Positions 1-12,929 of a stretch of 64,000 nucleotides of DNA are shown here, in pieces. The stretch spans positions 15,149,688 to 15,213,687 of the forward strand of contig JALPQD010000004.1 in NCBI GenBank assembly GCA_023101885.1. The letters run 5' to 3'. Under the pieces are notes generated by a model. That model was not told where the DNA came from. It made no database searches and saw only the letters and a program-made list of their open reading frames with translations. The stretch's first letter is position 1, and every line of letters begins with the position of its first letter. The DNA is from Typhlomys cinereus. Lineage: Eukaryota; Chordata; Mammalia; Rodentia; Platacanthomyidae. The translations under genes were made by a program, and so were the position numbers.

Positions 1-387
1 TAAATTTGAGAGCACTTAATCTTACTCTCAGGATCATAGAACACAACCAGAAGGAAATTGCAGAATTGCAAATATGCTAAAAAGTAAAGAGCCTGAATTT
101 TCAGGTACAGGTTGATACTTTCAGTCCAGACATGAGGTATACAGACATAAGGATAAGTGAAATGTAGATGACAGTTGATTTATGAATATTCTTATGTGCA
201 TAGTAAAGAACTTGGCATGTTTACTGAATTCTGTTGGACACATGAAATATTTTTGGCTAGAAAAAGAAGTGTTTCCACTTGTTTTTAAGATTTGTAATAT
301 TTTTTCAATGTGTTCTGGATAATTTTATATGTGAGAGACACCCATCAGGAAATGAAGCAGTTTTGATACATAAGCCTCCAAAAGCAG

Positions 388-505
388 GTTGGTGATGTCT
401 ACACTTCCTGCTAATCAGGAGTCCAGGCCAGGAGGATCATGTGTTCAAGGCCAGTTTGCGCAGTCTAAGAAGATATTCTCTCAAAATTATGAAATAAAAT
501 AAATA
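388..505 (+). repeat. Diverged B1-like SINE fragment
   Basis: The stretch follows the B1 layout: a degenerate 'gtggtgcatgcc' type start, a 'cccagcactcagg' equivalent, then 'ggaggatcat' and 'gttcaaggccag', ending in an A-rich run. It is heavily decayed, so the family call is tentative. It lies just upstream of a B4-like SINE in the same orientation. Confidence 0.4.
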
Positions 506-510
506 TATTG

Positions 511-860
511 GGGTGGAGAGATGGCTCAATCAGTCAATTGTTTTTTTGTGCAAGCACAAAGACTTCCAATTTGATAATCAGAATGTTAATCTAAATGTTA
601 AAGTCAGATTTGGTGACCTACACCTGTAATCCTGTTGCTGACCATGCAGAGACCTACAGATCCCTGAAACTCACTGCCATTCTAGTTTTATAGAATTAGT
701 AATCATCAGGTAAGATTATCACTAAAAAGAAATTGGAGAGTGCCACAGAAAAGCACCAGGTGTCTATTTCTTGCTTCCATAAGCATATACATGCATGTAT
801 ACATATGTGCATGTACAGATGTTACATGTATGCATGTATATATGCACATATGAAGGTGAA
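511..860 (+). repeat. B4-type SINE (tRNA-like head fused to B1-like body)
   Basis: It begins with a tRNA-derived head 'ggagagatggctca', continues with a B1-like middle ('cacctgtaatcctg', 'agatccctgaaactcactg') and ends in an alternating TG/CA tail. That order is typical of rodent B4 (ID-B1) elements. The tail merges into the first unit of the 121 bp tandem duplication starting at 815. Confidence 0.55.
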
Positions 861-1056
861 CACATGCTACATACATACAAACAAATGAATAATAATTTTA
901 AAAGTCTTCTCAAGGTTAGAAAAGTTGATTATCATACAGATGTTACATGTATGCATGTATATATGCACATATGAAGGTGAACACATGCTACATACATACA
1001 AACAAATGAATAATAATTTTAAAAGTCTTCTCAAGGTTAGAAAAGTTGATTATCAT
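815..1056. repeat. Exact tandem duplication, 2 x 121 bp
   Basis: Positions 815-935 and 936-1056 are read as identical, head to tail, with no spacer. Each unit starts 'acagatgttacatg' in the TG/CA-rich SINE tail and ends 'gttgattatcat'. Complete identity implies a recent event. A 63-codon open frame crossing the junction is a by-product and has no coding features. Confidence 0.9.
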
Positions 1057-2027
1057 GTGAAAGACCCTGGGTCCATTTGCCAATGTCATGGGAAAGCAAA
1101 AAAGGAGACACACTGATTCAGCAGAGTAAACATATTGGAGTGATTGATTGAAATTCAATGGTTCTTGTTAGATGGCAAAGAAAGAATCCTATTTTGGACA
1201 ATTGACAGAAAATAATGTCAAAATATACTATTCATATATGAGTATTTCAGGCTAGATTTTTGACAGGTAAATGGATGGATAAATGGATTTGAAATGTACT
1301 ATGGATATGGTTCAACTATATGTTTCTTCTTTTAAGTATTTACTATTCACTGTATGTAGATTAAATTTTGATGGAATATGTGATTTTATTGATCACTTGG
1401 ACCTTATAGTTTTCTACACAATGGAGTAAAGGTGTTCCTTATGACTTCTAGGAATCACATTAACTGTACAACTGTTCCAATGGTCCTTAAACGTCTGAAT
1501 CTGTTCTTTTTCCAAAACATAATAAAATGTATTTGTGGGTTCCTGATCATTTAAATAAGAGATAGTTAAATACTTAAGGTAAATTCTTTTCATAGTATTA
1601 CTGAGTCTTTCTGTCCTAGGGTGTTACCATCTATCCCTACCTGATAAATGAGCAAAAAGCATGCTTTTTTATTTTATTAATTGCCATCAACCTCCTGCGT
1701 TTTTGTTCAGCTTTACTATGTTTATCGACCTGAATATGTTACTAATTGCATATGTTTTCAGTCACTAGGAAACAGTTCATGAATCACCTTCAAAGATCTC
1801 ATAGGTCAAGTTCCATTAGCTGCTCCTATAACTTTGTAGAACATCCTATTAATTGAAAGGTCCTGGTTACTGATTATTAAAATCAATTAATCAGAAATAT
1901 GAAGAGTCATATGGATATGAATGAGTTATCTCTGTGATCTTGTGTTCTATCCTTATCATCATCTGGCAGAAAGAAGTTATCATTTAATTTCTAAATAAAT
2001 CTGCTGCTTCTTTCAACATTTTTTCTG
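1057..2027. other. AT-rich stretch, nothing recognised
   Basis: No repeat family, open frame or RNA-like structure could be supported here. The sequence reads as old intergenic DNA. Confidence 0.5.
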
Positions 2028-2168
2028 CAATAATTTTTTAGACAGAGTCTCATGTGCCCAGGCTGGTCAGGAACTTTATATGTAACCAAATTTTGACTTA
2101 AACCTCTTTCCTCTTGCCTCTATCTCTAACTGCTGTGATTATAGGAATATGCCATTTTGCTCATCTTC
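2028..2168 (-). repeat. Diverged B1 SINE, antisense
   Basis: On the plus strand it shows the reverse complement of B1: a T-rich start, 'gacagagtctcatgt', 'cccaggctggtc', then 'gctgtgattataggaatatgcc'. All the usual antisense B1 blocks are present in order, with substitutions. Confidence 0.6.
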
Positions 2169-2279
2169 AAATGTGCATTTTTAATACTCTGGTGAACTCT
2201 GGTGAACAATGTTTGCTCGCCCATTTCCAACAGAAAGAACATATACTATGCATATGGTTCAACTATTAAAATGTTTACT

Positions 2280-2575
2280 GTAAAAGCAGAAGGACCTGAT
2301 TTTAAATTCTGAGTGTAAAATGCTGAGCAGGAATAATGATCTGCTACTAATTCCAACCATAGAAAGCTGACTAGCCAGACTAGCACTGGTGGTGAGCCTT
2401 TGATTTAATTAGAGACCTAATTTCAGCAGAATAGGGTGGAAAAATAATCAAGGATGATTGTTAGTGTCAAACTCTGATTCCATGTGTATGTACATTCATT
2501 CAAATACACACACATGCACCCACACACATGCAGATGTGTAAATGCATGTACCCATACAAATACACATGAAAAGTA
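2280..2575 (+). repeat. B4-type SINE, 3' half with CA-rich tail
   Basis: The blocks 'agccagactagc', 'gtgagcc' and 'agagaccta', then 'tccatgtgtatg' and a run of CA-rich sequence, follow the 3' half of B4 elements. The head is not recognisable. The copy is old. Confidence 0.4.
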
Positions 2576-3935
2576 AAAAAAATTATTAGGCAAAAACAAA
2601 AGGAAGAATATGAATATCACAGTCTATGCAAATATCTTTATCATCAGTCTCATTGGCCTCATTACTTAATGCTTATTGCACATCTCCACATTTTTAATCA
2701 GAGACATCTTATTTTCCTTTTATTTTTAATTTATTTTTATTCAATGGCAATTTCACAGAATAAAATTATATTTATCTCACCGTTCATTATTATTTTGTCA
2801 TTCTGTTACTTTTCCCAACTATTCTCCTACTTTCTTATCCGTTTTTATGTTTGGCCAACTGGACTGGTTGTCCAGGTTTTTGCTGTACTAGTTTCCTGTA
2901 CTGGTCTTTGCTTAGTATTTGCTTAACTATGGATGACATGTAAGAGCTTACACAACTTCGAAAAGTAGCCATACAGATCCCAATCCAATATTTATCATCA
3001 ATATACTATGAGAGAGGTGTAACATCTCTTTAGATATTTCTACTCCCGTAGCAAAAATTGTTGATGGGCCAAGTCTTGTGCAGGCCATATGGAAGTAGAC
3101 ATAACTTTATAATGAATTCATGGGAGAAACATCCCTGCATGTCCATAACATACTTTCTTCATGCATTCCTCTTCATAATCTAGTTCTTACATGCTTACTG
3201 ACCCCTCTTCTGTGATGTTCCTGTGCCTTGGGTTGGGGACTGATTTAGATGTTCTACTTACTAGGAGTCAAAAGTCACTTTTCTTTCTCTTTGGCCTATT
3301 GTGATTATTAGTGTTTAATTTGATCTTCCTGTTGCTGAACAAATACAAGACCCAAACAATATAAGAAGAAAAGAGGGTTTTTTTTGCCCTTCTACAGTTT
3401 ATAGTACCAACATGACAGGAATGTGCAAAGCAATATAAGGAGCTGAGAAAACTGGCTATACCATACACACTCAAAGAGCTTATAGAAATATGTCCTCCCT
3501 TGCTAGAATATTTGTATGCTTATAGACCAAAATGCTGAACCATATTTCTCCCTCTTGCTTACCTGTACAGAGAATAGTTAAGCTCAACATAGATTGAGTA
3601 TTTATACAGCAGTAAGATACTTTCCCATAGGCTTGATCAAGACTTACCTTAACTATTGATTTTTTAAAGATGTGGCCAAAAAAATCATCCTTTTATTGTC
3701 AAGTTGATACCTGCATCCAGTGTGTACAATTGCCTTCCACTGAGAAGGGAATCATCTTGGTCAAGAGCTGTGAGCTGCTCTAAAGTATGAATATAATGAT
3801 AATTATTTACTTGACAGCTTGATATCATGGAGCAGATTGTTTCCTCCTAGTGAATATGGCATCCCCCTTCATATGTTCTGGCCTTGTTTATATTTCGCAA
3901 CAGTATAAAAATTGTATTTTGGAAAAATGATTACA
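2576..3935. other. AT-rich stretch, nothing recognised
   Basis: Short T-rich runs occur near 2700-2740. A few short open frames are present on both strands, but none has a signal, motif or similarity that I can name. Confidence 0.45.
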
Positions 3936-3939
3936 TCTT

Positions 3940-4620
3940 TAACAAACAGTGCTAAGTAAAAATGGATATCAATATGAAGATTAATGATTCTTGACCTATA
4001 TTTTTCACATTGCATAAGAATCAATTTCAAATTAATTAAAATAGTAAGCCCACAACTAGGGAGCACACTAGAAGTGATTGACCTAAAAAAGACTTCCCAT
4101 GTAGAACCTCATTTATGAAAGAAATAATCTAATGATCATCAAGTAGGACTTTATGAGATCACAAAGCTGATGTGCTGAAAAACTAGTTGTTAATTAAGCA
4201 AAAAGGCAAATCAAAGTATAGGAGAAAAATCTTTGCTCGTGTCATATAACTGACAGAGGATTAGTTTCATAGTATTTAAAGAACTCACAAAATTAAACAT
4301 TAAGAAAGCAAACAACTCAATTAAAAAAACGGGCTTCAGAACCAATCTTTTTCAAATAACAGTTTCAAATGTCTAAAAGTTCTTTGAAAAATGTTAAATA
4401 CACCTAGCCACCAGAAAATTACAAATTAAAACTACTTTGAGTCTTGATCTCACCTTACTCAAAATGGGCAAAATCAAGAAAAATAATGACAAAAAGTGCA
4501 GGTAAAGATATGAGAAAAATGGAAAAATGTCTTCAGTTTTGGTGGGAATGTAAAATGGTATAGTCAACTTGGAGATTTGTGTCTAGGTTCCCGAAGAGAT
4601 GTGCATTCACATGTTCATGT
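3940..4620 (+). mobile_element. Old L1 fragment, ORF2 3' region
   Basis: The sequence tracks the 3' part of L1 ORF2, including 'tggtgggaatgtaaaatggt' and the preceding blocks with 'aaattacaaattaaaact' and 'ctcaccttactc'. Stops and indels break every frame, so it is long dead. It runs into a CA microsatellite at its right end. Confidence 0.65.
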
Positions 4621-4621
4621 G

Positions 4622-4623
<2 letters not shown>

Positions 4624-4659
<36 letters not shown>
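4624..4659. repeat. (AC)n microsatellite
   Basis: Uninterrupted CA dinucleotide run of about 36 bp at the end of an L1 fragment. Confidence 0.95.
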
Positions 4660-4665
<6 letters not shown>

Positions 4666-5234
4666 AATAAATAAGAAGAATGTATAAAAACATGATTTAA
4701 TAAGTACTTATGCCATGATTAAAAATTATCTTCAAAATTAAGAAATAAGAAATAAATTTATATATGTTGGAGTTCAACTCCTGATACAGATATTTACAAG
4801 TTACTTGAGGTAGTGTTAACAAATGTGCATATTCATACCTACTCTCAGTATGAAAAGAAGCACAACTATTGATTAAAATCATGAAAATAATACAGAGGAT
4901 TTTTTTACATGGTAGATTTAGTTGATATTAAGTTTCATGACAAGCAGTATTAACAGTAAGAAAAAATGCTATAATGTACACTAATATGTGTGCATTTCAG
5001 GCCTGGGACTCTACTTAGGACAGAAGGTTGTTTGCTCCAACCACTGAGACTATGACAAGAATGAGTTACTAAGAGTTTTAAAAGTAGCCTCAATTTTAAG
5101 AGTTAAATAATTTTGTGATTTTTTTATTCAAATTGCATTTGTTTCATAGAACTAGAATAAAATTAGTGAATGACATTTAATAAAATATATTAATATAAGA
5201 ATTCTAATTTTGAGCTTTCATTACTATAATGATT

Positions 5235-5589
5235 CGAAATATGAGTTGTCTCCTATGTACTTATTTGTTTGAATCTTTAGTTGTTGGGAAGGTCATAACA
5301 ACTTTAAGAGGTAGAATCTTGTTGGAGAAAGTCAGTCACAAGGAGTGGGCCTTAAGGCTGATTAGCCTCATCCTATATCCAGAAAAGGTTTGATTTTGCA
5401 GTTGGTAGTTTTGCAGCTTGCAGTTTCCTTGATTGATGTAACATAGGCCAACTTCAGTCTGTTAGCCAGCCATGTCTTCTACACCATAAATGGCTGTTTC
5501 CCTTCTGGAACCATAAACTGAATAAGTCTCCCTTAAGTTGTTTGAATTCAAGTGTTGTGTCACACCAGCAGAGAGGAGTAACTGGTACA
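5235..5589 (+). mobile_element. MaLR-type solo LTR (tentative)
   Basis: The layout matches ERVL-MaLR LTRs of the THE1/MST/ORR1 kind: 'tttgaatct' near the start, a 'gaaggtcataacaact' block, 'ggaaccataaactgaataa' carrying the polyadenylation area, and an end like 'agtaactggtaca'. No internal region follows directly. A similar element lies about 400 bp downstream. Confidence 0.5.
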
Positions 5590-5970
5590 ATTACTGTGTT
5601 TTCCTTGTGTACCTACATGTAGGTCATTTTGCTATAACACAAATGTTGCAGAAGAACATGGTGTTCTTACTAAACAACCCAGATTTTAATATGGAATTAA
5701 ATGAGATTATTCACAATACATTTTCCATGCTTTGTAGTTAGAGAAATTTTAAATTATCTCCATGTAGGAATTTGGAAAAAGTAATTTATGTCATAAGTAT
5801 ACATGTATATATTTTAAGGTATTTTGTAGTCTTAATAATAATACCAAGCTCTAAATTAATATGTGTATACTTTGTTATACTATCTCTTTAATAATTATAT
5901 TTCTGCACTAATAATTTAAAAATCATTTAATTATTTTAGACTGTTAAGGTATGTTATAACTACCTTCAGT

Positions 5971-6328
5971 TGTCATGGTTTGAAAATAGGTTGCCAACTC
6001 ACATTTAATCTTTTAAGTCTCTAGCTAATGTTAATGTTTGAGAAGGTCATAGCACCTTTAGTAGGTGGAACCTTTCAGGAGGGAAGAAAGGCACAGGAGA
6101 AAAGCCTCAAGGTATGTTGATCCATACCTGAGTTGTTCTTGCTCTTCCTGCTGTTGGATGCAGTGAATTGAACTGGGTAGCTACTTTTATCCATGTCTAC
6201 TGCTGTGTGATTGTTTTCCCTAATGGACTATATCCCCTCTGGAACCATAAGATAAATAAATCCCCCTTTCTTTCTTAAATTGCTTGTGTCAAAGTATTGT
6301 CTCAAAAGAACAAAAAGTAACTGCAACA
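5971..6328 (+). mobile_element. MaLR-type solo LTR
   Basis: It starts 'tgtcatggtttgaa' and ends 'gtaactgcaaca', giving TG...CA ends and a length of 358 bp. Inside are 'gaaggtcatagcac', 'ggaaccataagataaataaa' and a 'gtattgtctcaaaaga' block, in the order known for MaLR LTRs. The flanking 5 bp do not match, so the edges may be off by a few bases. Confidence 0.55.
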
Positions 6329-9062
6329 GCAATCCTTAATAAGAACAGTGGACAAAGTTCTTGTCATTTTTCTCTATCTTTTAGTTCAATGCAAACATTT
6401 AACTTTGAGATAAAATTGTCTGTTGGGAGTTGGACATGTCCAGGTTCATTTTTCAGGAGCAAAAGTATGAAAAACCAATCAGTCTGTCGCTCTCTTTTTG
6501 GATGTCAACCTCCAGACTAATCTACAATTTTGTTACATGGGTTAATTATTCTGACCATGAAATTGAAAAAGTTGCATTGGAAATATTTACACATTTATTA
6601 ATCTTAAAATCAAGGAAAAATGTGAAGTTCTGCTGATAATGATATATAAGAAAATAGTATTGACATCTTAGTGTAATAACCAGGAGGCAAGAAAAATACA
6701 AGGAAAAAAATACATTTAGATATGGGAAGGTAAATTGTTAAAAAATGAACTTTGTAAACAGGAAAGAAGTAATATTAATTTTATAATCATTATCTGGAGG
6801 CAAATTTTAGGTTTCAGTACATGGATTGGATTCCAGCTATTGCATATGTAGTACAAATATTGTCTAGTAGTCTTTTTAGGTGTCAAGATGGGTATTGGTA
6901 TTAAGAAAGGACAGCTCACTATGAATCTAGGAAACAGTGTTAGACTGAAAGGGATCTCTCAGACAGACCTCTGTAGTACTGAAGATGTACTCCGCTAAAT
7001 CTTTGGCTAAGTGAAGATCTTCACATATGCAAAGGAAAACAGAAAGGACTTGTAACAAACTATTAAAAATCAGAAAAGTAACAAATTTCTAAAATATGAA
7101 AGCATGGAGCAATTACATATTCCCATCACTGAGAATGGAAAGACACCCTACTATTCAAAACATGGGAGGAATCCTCAGGAGATTTAGCTTGGTTATGTGC
7201 CAGATTTGGTATAAATGGGCCTTTTACAGTTTGACGAGCTTAAAGTGAGAAAAATAAATTACTTTGAACATATGTTACTTAATTGCTCTCCCAAAGAAAA
7301 TCAAGGAATCAATGAAATCAAGAAAAATCATGGAAGATTTACAAGACTTTAAAGTTAGTGAGAAAATGTCAGGACATTTCAGAAAGCAGATAATACAACT
7401 GAAATTAGGAAAATTACTAATCAATAGTGCCCTGTGCACTTAAGTATGCATAACAAAATATTTCTTTGAAGGTTATAAGACAGAAAGTATTGATATATTC
7501 TCTAAAATTAGCATTACATTCCAAATTATTTTTTATTAATTTTATATTTATATATGTTTTATGTTAATAAAAGCACTCATACACTACAAGATAGAAAATG
7601 ACTCATCTGTATATGCCACATAAATAAAAGCATAAGAGAAACAAAAATTACTTAAATTATAATGATAATACGACATATTAATACTAATACTCATGGACTG
7701 TAGCAAAGGTAGTACTTGTCAAGCATTTATTTTATAGTAAAATTAGAAAATAAGTATTGCTGTGAATGAATGATGTAAGTATGCATCTGAAATGCTGTTA
7801 AATACACAACAGAGCTGAAGTGCTAAACAGTGCATGCGAGTCTGATGACACAGGTAACAAAAAGAATTTATCAACATGTGAATCAGACTAAAAGAAGTTT
7901 ACTGAAGTAAGAGAAGAGATTATCAGGCAAATCCACAGAGGAAGATAATACAATTCTGAAGTGGAGGAAGTTCTTTTAATTTCCTGTGAAAGAGAGCTGT
8001 TACTTGGTCTTATCATCTTGAGATTCCTAGGCAGATTAAAATGTGAGGGATGGATGTAAGTTATTTTTCTTGAGGTTTCATGTAGCGTGCCATAGAGAGT
8101 TTATAGTCCAGATGTCCATGTAAGACATCATGGATTAGGCTCCAAATAGTGATGGTTTGACACGTTATGACCAGAGTTGGATCATTGTTGAATGAAAAGT
8201 GGCTAAAGCATGTGTAAAGTATATAGATGCCATTCAGAATAACTAAGAACAGCAAAATCAGGTACTAGTATTTGATGTGGAGACATCAAAGTAATAATAT
8301 AATATCTATTTATAAATACTTAGAAATAATTAGGGTTTGAGGAGATAAACACTTTTTGTATATCCAAGCAAATACAATCCAACTGCTAATTAAAATGATT
8401 GCACCTACAAAAATACAAATGTAGAAAGGACATCCTTAATTCTCACCTGTTAAAAATGTCGAGAATAAACAGCATTTTAAATGTGCTTTGTGCATTTTCA
8501 AGCTTAATGTATTAATGTACTGTATCATACTAAGATCCATGAAGTAAAAGCTGTATTATTAATATTTTTGCATAGTCATGTGTAGGTGCAAGCATATGTG
8601 TTTGGGTGTATATTTTTATTTATGTGCATATATATTTTTATGGATATATAGCTGTAAATATCCACACATATAATTCTAGCCACTGTAACAAATAAAATTT
8701 AATTTTAAATATTTTGATTCTTATTTTCTTCTACTATTTTATTTGAAGAAATTTTAGAAAAAAATCTATTGACCATTTGTTCACTGTTTCAATATAATAA
8801 TTTCCAAGGTACATAATACAAATGAAAATGCATTAAACCAAGTTAAGTTATGAAAATGAGCTCTGGACAAATATGTCAGAACTCTATTGTAGATTCAATC
8901 AATACTATTTCAGAATGGTCAATGCAACAAATATTCTTCATATTAATAATTTGATATAAGAAAAAGATTAGTAGTGAAAAAGACTGGTCATTTCCCATGT
9001 CACAATTAATTCTAAAGTTTAATATGTATAACTACATACATATGTCATAAATTAGATTACTT
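6329..9062. other. AT-rich stretch, nothing recognised
   Basis: About 2.7 kb read in both directions without a repeat, gene or RNA I can name. Open frames do not exceed about 80 codons and are AT-driven. Confidence 0.45.
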
Positions 9063-9142
9063 TCTAGGCACAAAGGCATGCATTTATAATCCCAGAACTT
9101 AAGCAATGGAAGCAGAAGTCTGGTGTTTCAAGAATGTCTTGT
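9063..9142 (+). repeat. B1-like SINE fragment
   Basis: 'aggcatgcatttataatccc' followed by 'agaacttaag' and 'ggaagcagaag' matches the B1 5' half. It is cut short and abuts a B2-type SINE. Confidence 0.55.
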
Positions 9143-9146
9143 GGAC

Positions 9147-9365
9147 TGGAGAGATGACTCAGAAGTTAGAAAGACTCACCCTCCCAAGCAGGAGATTCAT
9201 ATCCTGAATCCTATAAAACTTCAGGTGAAAACAGCTGTGGCCTACACTTCCAGCTCTGGTGGGTAGAGTCTGGGAAATGCTAGAGCAAAGCAAAAAGAAG
9301 GTAGAAGCAATCCATGATGATACCTGAAAGTTACCCTAGGTTCTTCACAGAGACACACAGTGGCC
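9147..9365 (+). repeat. Older B2-headed SINE
   Basis: Head 'gactggagagatgactcag', then a tRNA B-box area, then a body with 'gggtagagtctgggaaatg' and 'agagcaaagcaaa' that is shared with the copies at 37,362 and 16,738 (antisense). It lacks the GC-rich state of the young copies. A (TTTA)n run follows at 9368-9400. Confidence 0.55.
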
Positions 9366-9367
9366 TT

Positions 9368-9400
9368 TTATTTATTTATTTATTTATTTATTTATTTTTT
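9368..9400. repeat. (TTTA)n simple repeat
   Basis: Eight tandem TTTA units between an older SINE and the poly-T end of a young antisense SINE. Confidence 0.9.
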
Positions 9401-9407
9401 AATGGAA

Positions 9408-9691
9408 ACATTTATTATTATTATTTATTCAACTGTGTGTATGTGCGCACGTGTGTGTCTCTGTGTGTGTGTGTATGTGTGTGTCTGTGTAGAACCACGG
9501 ACGAATTCGCGAACCACCATGGACGCCTCCACCTCCTTCTGCCCTGGGATCCACAGGCTCCGCCCTTCCAGGACCAGAAGCGCAGGCGGCCCCCGCTTCC
9601 GCCTGGCGTCTATACGTGGGATCTGGGATCCGAACTCGGGACCTTCCGCCTTGCAGGCGGAGGCTTAACCCCTGAGCCACCTCTCCAGCCC
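9408..9691 (-). repeat. Young B2-headed SINE, antisense
   Basis: Read on the minus strand, it begins 'gggctggagaggtggctcag' (tRNA-like head with A box) and runs through a GC-rich body containing 'ccatggtggttc'. It ends in a CA tail followed by an 'attgaataaataata'-like terminus. CpG sites are well preserved, so the insertion is recent. It is very close to the copy at 53,938-54,248. A 160-codon open frame across it is incidental. Confidence 0.85.
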
Positions 9692-11975
9692 TTATTTTTT
9701 TTTAAAGAATGCCTTAGGCTATGTAGTGGATTTGAGGTTAGTCTTAGTCACAGGAGCCATTGTCACAAAAAAGCAAACCAAAGAGTTAATGATTAATGAC
9801 TATATAAGATTATATTTCTAAAGAATAAAATTTAATACTGTCACAATATGCTTACAAATAATTCTCAAGTGAGTTCGAACAGGCATTTCTCTCTACCCCC
9901 CGAAAAAATAACTACACAGAGAAAACTTAGTTACAAATAAATTGGAGAAAATATATGAATGTGCTTGGATCAGGAAGTTATCATATATTCTTACTGTGAT
10001 TGTTAAATGAATGATTTGCACAAGAAAACTTCACAAAATACTCTACTATAAAATGCAATAATGCATTTAGGGTTTACTTTTAGCTTATACAATATGAAGC
10101 AATATGTAGATAGTTTTTATTTGCACTATGTACATGGCAGAAAGTTCTCCCATGTCAGAAAGTATAAATGAGTGGGCATTTCTTAATAAATGTAGAAGAT
10201 GGAAGATATTTTACATGATATTTACATAAAGTATTTATACTTTATATTCTGTATGAAAATTAGTCTTATATATAAAAGAACCCATGGGAACATTGCATAA
10301 ATTACTGGCTAGAAATCCTTCTATAATCACATACACTTTCTTCGTGGTATTTTAGTAATATATTTAATGTGTCTTACTGTCTTTATTCACACTTAGATGT
10401 ACATTACATTGAAAAAGTACGTGGCTACTTTTTATATTACTTTTTGAGACACAAACTCAGAAGTCTTATTGAAGTTATGAAGCAACAATCCTTGCACCAA
10501 AGAAATCATTCTTAAATATTTATACACTTGTGTAGACTTGAATCTAAATTTGAGATGACTACTTCAATTTTTTCACTTTTTTCCTTCGGAAAAAAAATTG
10601 GCATAATCTATTAGTAGCATTTTCCTTGACTTTTTTCCTTAAAGATAAATGCTCATCATTGTTCTAAATCTGCCCCATGAGCTGAGTTTACTCATGTGGC
10701 AGAGGAAAGATAGTCACCCAATGCTTTAGGAGAACTTCTGACAAATTCACAAGTAACTGATGTTTTCTGGTACTCACCTGGCAAATGTGTTCTCTGTGAG
10801 GTTGAGGATGTTACAAGCAAGCAACGTTCTCACTGTATATTCTTTCCTGTTTCCTCACTTTTATAATAATCAATTTTAACATTACACGTGTGCATGTATG
10901 CACACAAGAGTCCCAACTTCTGGAAGATGGAAGCGTATTTTGATGATGTTTCAGATGCTCATAAGTTAGATAGCCCCTTCAAAGGGGTTTGTTAAAACCT
11001 CAATGTTTGATAACAAAATGTGTAAATCTGAATGGAACAGAAAATTTGAACAAAATATAAACTCTCTAAGACTAGAAATAGAATGACAGACAAGCAAGCC
11101 TTTCTTCTCTTTTCTAAGGAAGCCAGCAGTGTCTCCTCACACCGAGAGTAAGAAAATGGACAGTATAAGTAAACAGCTTGACAATATCAACATTGACAGG
11201 AAATTAAAGAATTTTCCCCTAGAGATAATCAGCAAAAGAGGTTTTTAGCAACAATATTTCTTAAAATGTAAAAGTTTATCCTGAAAGACTACAGTAATAG
11301 GATAACAATTGCTAAGTTAAAAATCATTTAGAAAAAATAATCATAAAATGTAATATATACTAATGGAACAGTATAAGTTAATTTTCTAAGATGTTGGGGA
11401 GTATATTCCAAGGAGACTAAAAATGAGGTAAAAGGACAAGTTAGACATCAGTTCATTTTAGAATACATGTGAAAGTCTATGTATATAATGCCAATTAGGG
11501 AAAACCATGCCATCACTGAACTGATCATGAATCAGATCATGAGACAATATTTCAAGAGATACAAACTAATGGACAGATTTTTCACTTTGTGATGTAAGTG
11601 AAACTTTCATTAATTATTTTAGGCATGACTTCATTATCTTTGATTGGGTAGTTTGTGGGAAATACTATTTGGCTCAAATGCATTAATGATCAAGAGACTG
11701 CAATAAAATAGATTTTTCTCATTTTCACTGACAATTGCAGCAGTTCATATTATTTACAATTTCACTCTGAATGTCTCTAGTGAATTGCCTCAGGCATTTT
11801 CTGAATTCAGGAGTCTTAATAATTACTTGTTAATAATTGTATTTGCAAATTTTAATTGTTCCAAAAGCTTTTAAGCTCTTAATTAATAAATGTATGTAAA
11901 TATTTTAAACTTAGAGGTAAAATGCTTTATATAAAACTAAATTTAACTAAAATATAGTTTCTTTCTTTTTCTTTT
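9692..11975. other. AT-rich stretch, nothing recognised
   Basis: No element or coding signal could be supported over about 2.3 kb. A C/T-rich run at 11,955-12,000 leads into an ID-like fragment. Confidence 0.45.
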
Positions 11976-11979
11976 TCTA

Positions 11980-12080
11980 TATTTCCTTTTTTTTTCTCTT
12001 TGTAGTCCTAGGGATCAAACTCAGGATTTGTACTTGAAAGCAGATTCTACAAATGAGTAATACCTACATTCCTAATTTGT
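11980..12080 (-). repeat. ID-type SINE fragment, antisense
   Basis: A T-rich start followed by 'gtcctagggatcaaactcagg' and a decayed head gives the antisense pattern of rodent ID (tRNA-Ala-derived) elements. Confidence 0.45.
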
Positions 12081-12329
12081 ATATGTTTTCTATTGATATA
12101 AAGCAGGAATAACACAAGTAGAGAATTAATGATTAGAAATTCAACTATTATAAATATTTGCTAAGTTTTCCAAGAATTTCTGCCCTTCCAACTGGAAAGC
12201 CAACATCTTGAAGACCCTGAATTACCATAACCAATATCTTGTCCATTTCATGAGCTCTTTTAGCTTCAATATTTATGGTTTCAACAAAGAACCTGATGTA
12301 AGTAACTCAGAGGAAGAAGGCTTCTCTGT

Positions 12330-12590
12330 ATAGTTTTATTCATTTCTCTTTTTTTATGGGAGAAAGGGCAGGATCCATCATCCCAGGTTACAGTTCATCA
12401 AGTAGGGGAGATTACAGTGGTGAAAACCTGAAGCAGTTTGTCATATCATACCCATAGCCAGAGAAATATGCAACTCTTCGCTTGCATGTTTGTTCAGCTA
12501 GTTGTCTGCACCTCGACAGAGTCTTAGACCACCTGCCTAGGGATTCAACCTCATTCTCATATGCTCTTAATTTTCATATCAGTACAATGA
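12330..12590 (-). mobile_element. Possible old LTR fragment, antisense
   Basis: Blocks resembling 'gggttacagtccatca' and 'gaggcagctggtca' of antisense rodent MaLR-related LTRs are visible in degraded form. No terminal motifs could be fixed, so this is a weak call. Confidence 0.25.
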
Positions 12591-12594
12591 CAAC

Positions 12595-12929
12595 TACCAT
12601 TGTTTGAATGTAGGTTGGTCCCCACTGGCTCATGTGCCTGAGTCTTTACCTGGTGCTGATGTTAGAAAAGGTTGCAGCACCTGTAAGACATGGTTCTATG
12701 CTAGAGAAACATATGGGCTTGGTAACTTTGGGCCATATTCCTTTCACATTGTTCTTACCTCTTCTGTCTTCCTAATGGCATTGGTGACACGGACAAGTCT
12801 CTTGTTTCTTCTTCCACGCCTTGCAATGTGTTATATCCCCTCTGGATCTGTAAATCAAACAAATCTCCCAGTCTCCTCAAGCTGGAAGTGTGGTAGTATT
12901 ATATCATAGCTAAAAGAATAGTAGCTACA
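12595..12929 (+). mobile_element. MaLR-type solo LTR
   Basis: It has 'tgtttgaatgtaggttggtccccac' style start blocks (THE1/MST/ORR1 layout), 'tatcccctctggatctgtaaatcaaacaaa' near the polyadenylation region and an end 'gtagctaca'. The 101-codon open frame within it is not a gene. Confidence 0.55.

Noticed and set aside
925..1116. 63-codon frame across the tandem duplication
   Set aside because: Created by the duplication junction in a SINE tail; no coding features.
9314..9796. 160-codon open frame
   Set aside because: It spans a young antisense SINE and its GT tail; the peptide is a translation of repeat sequence.
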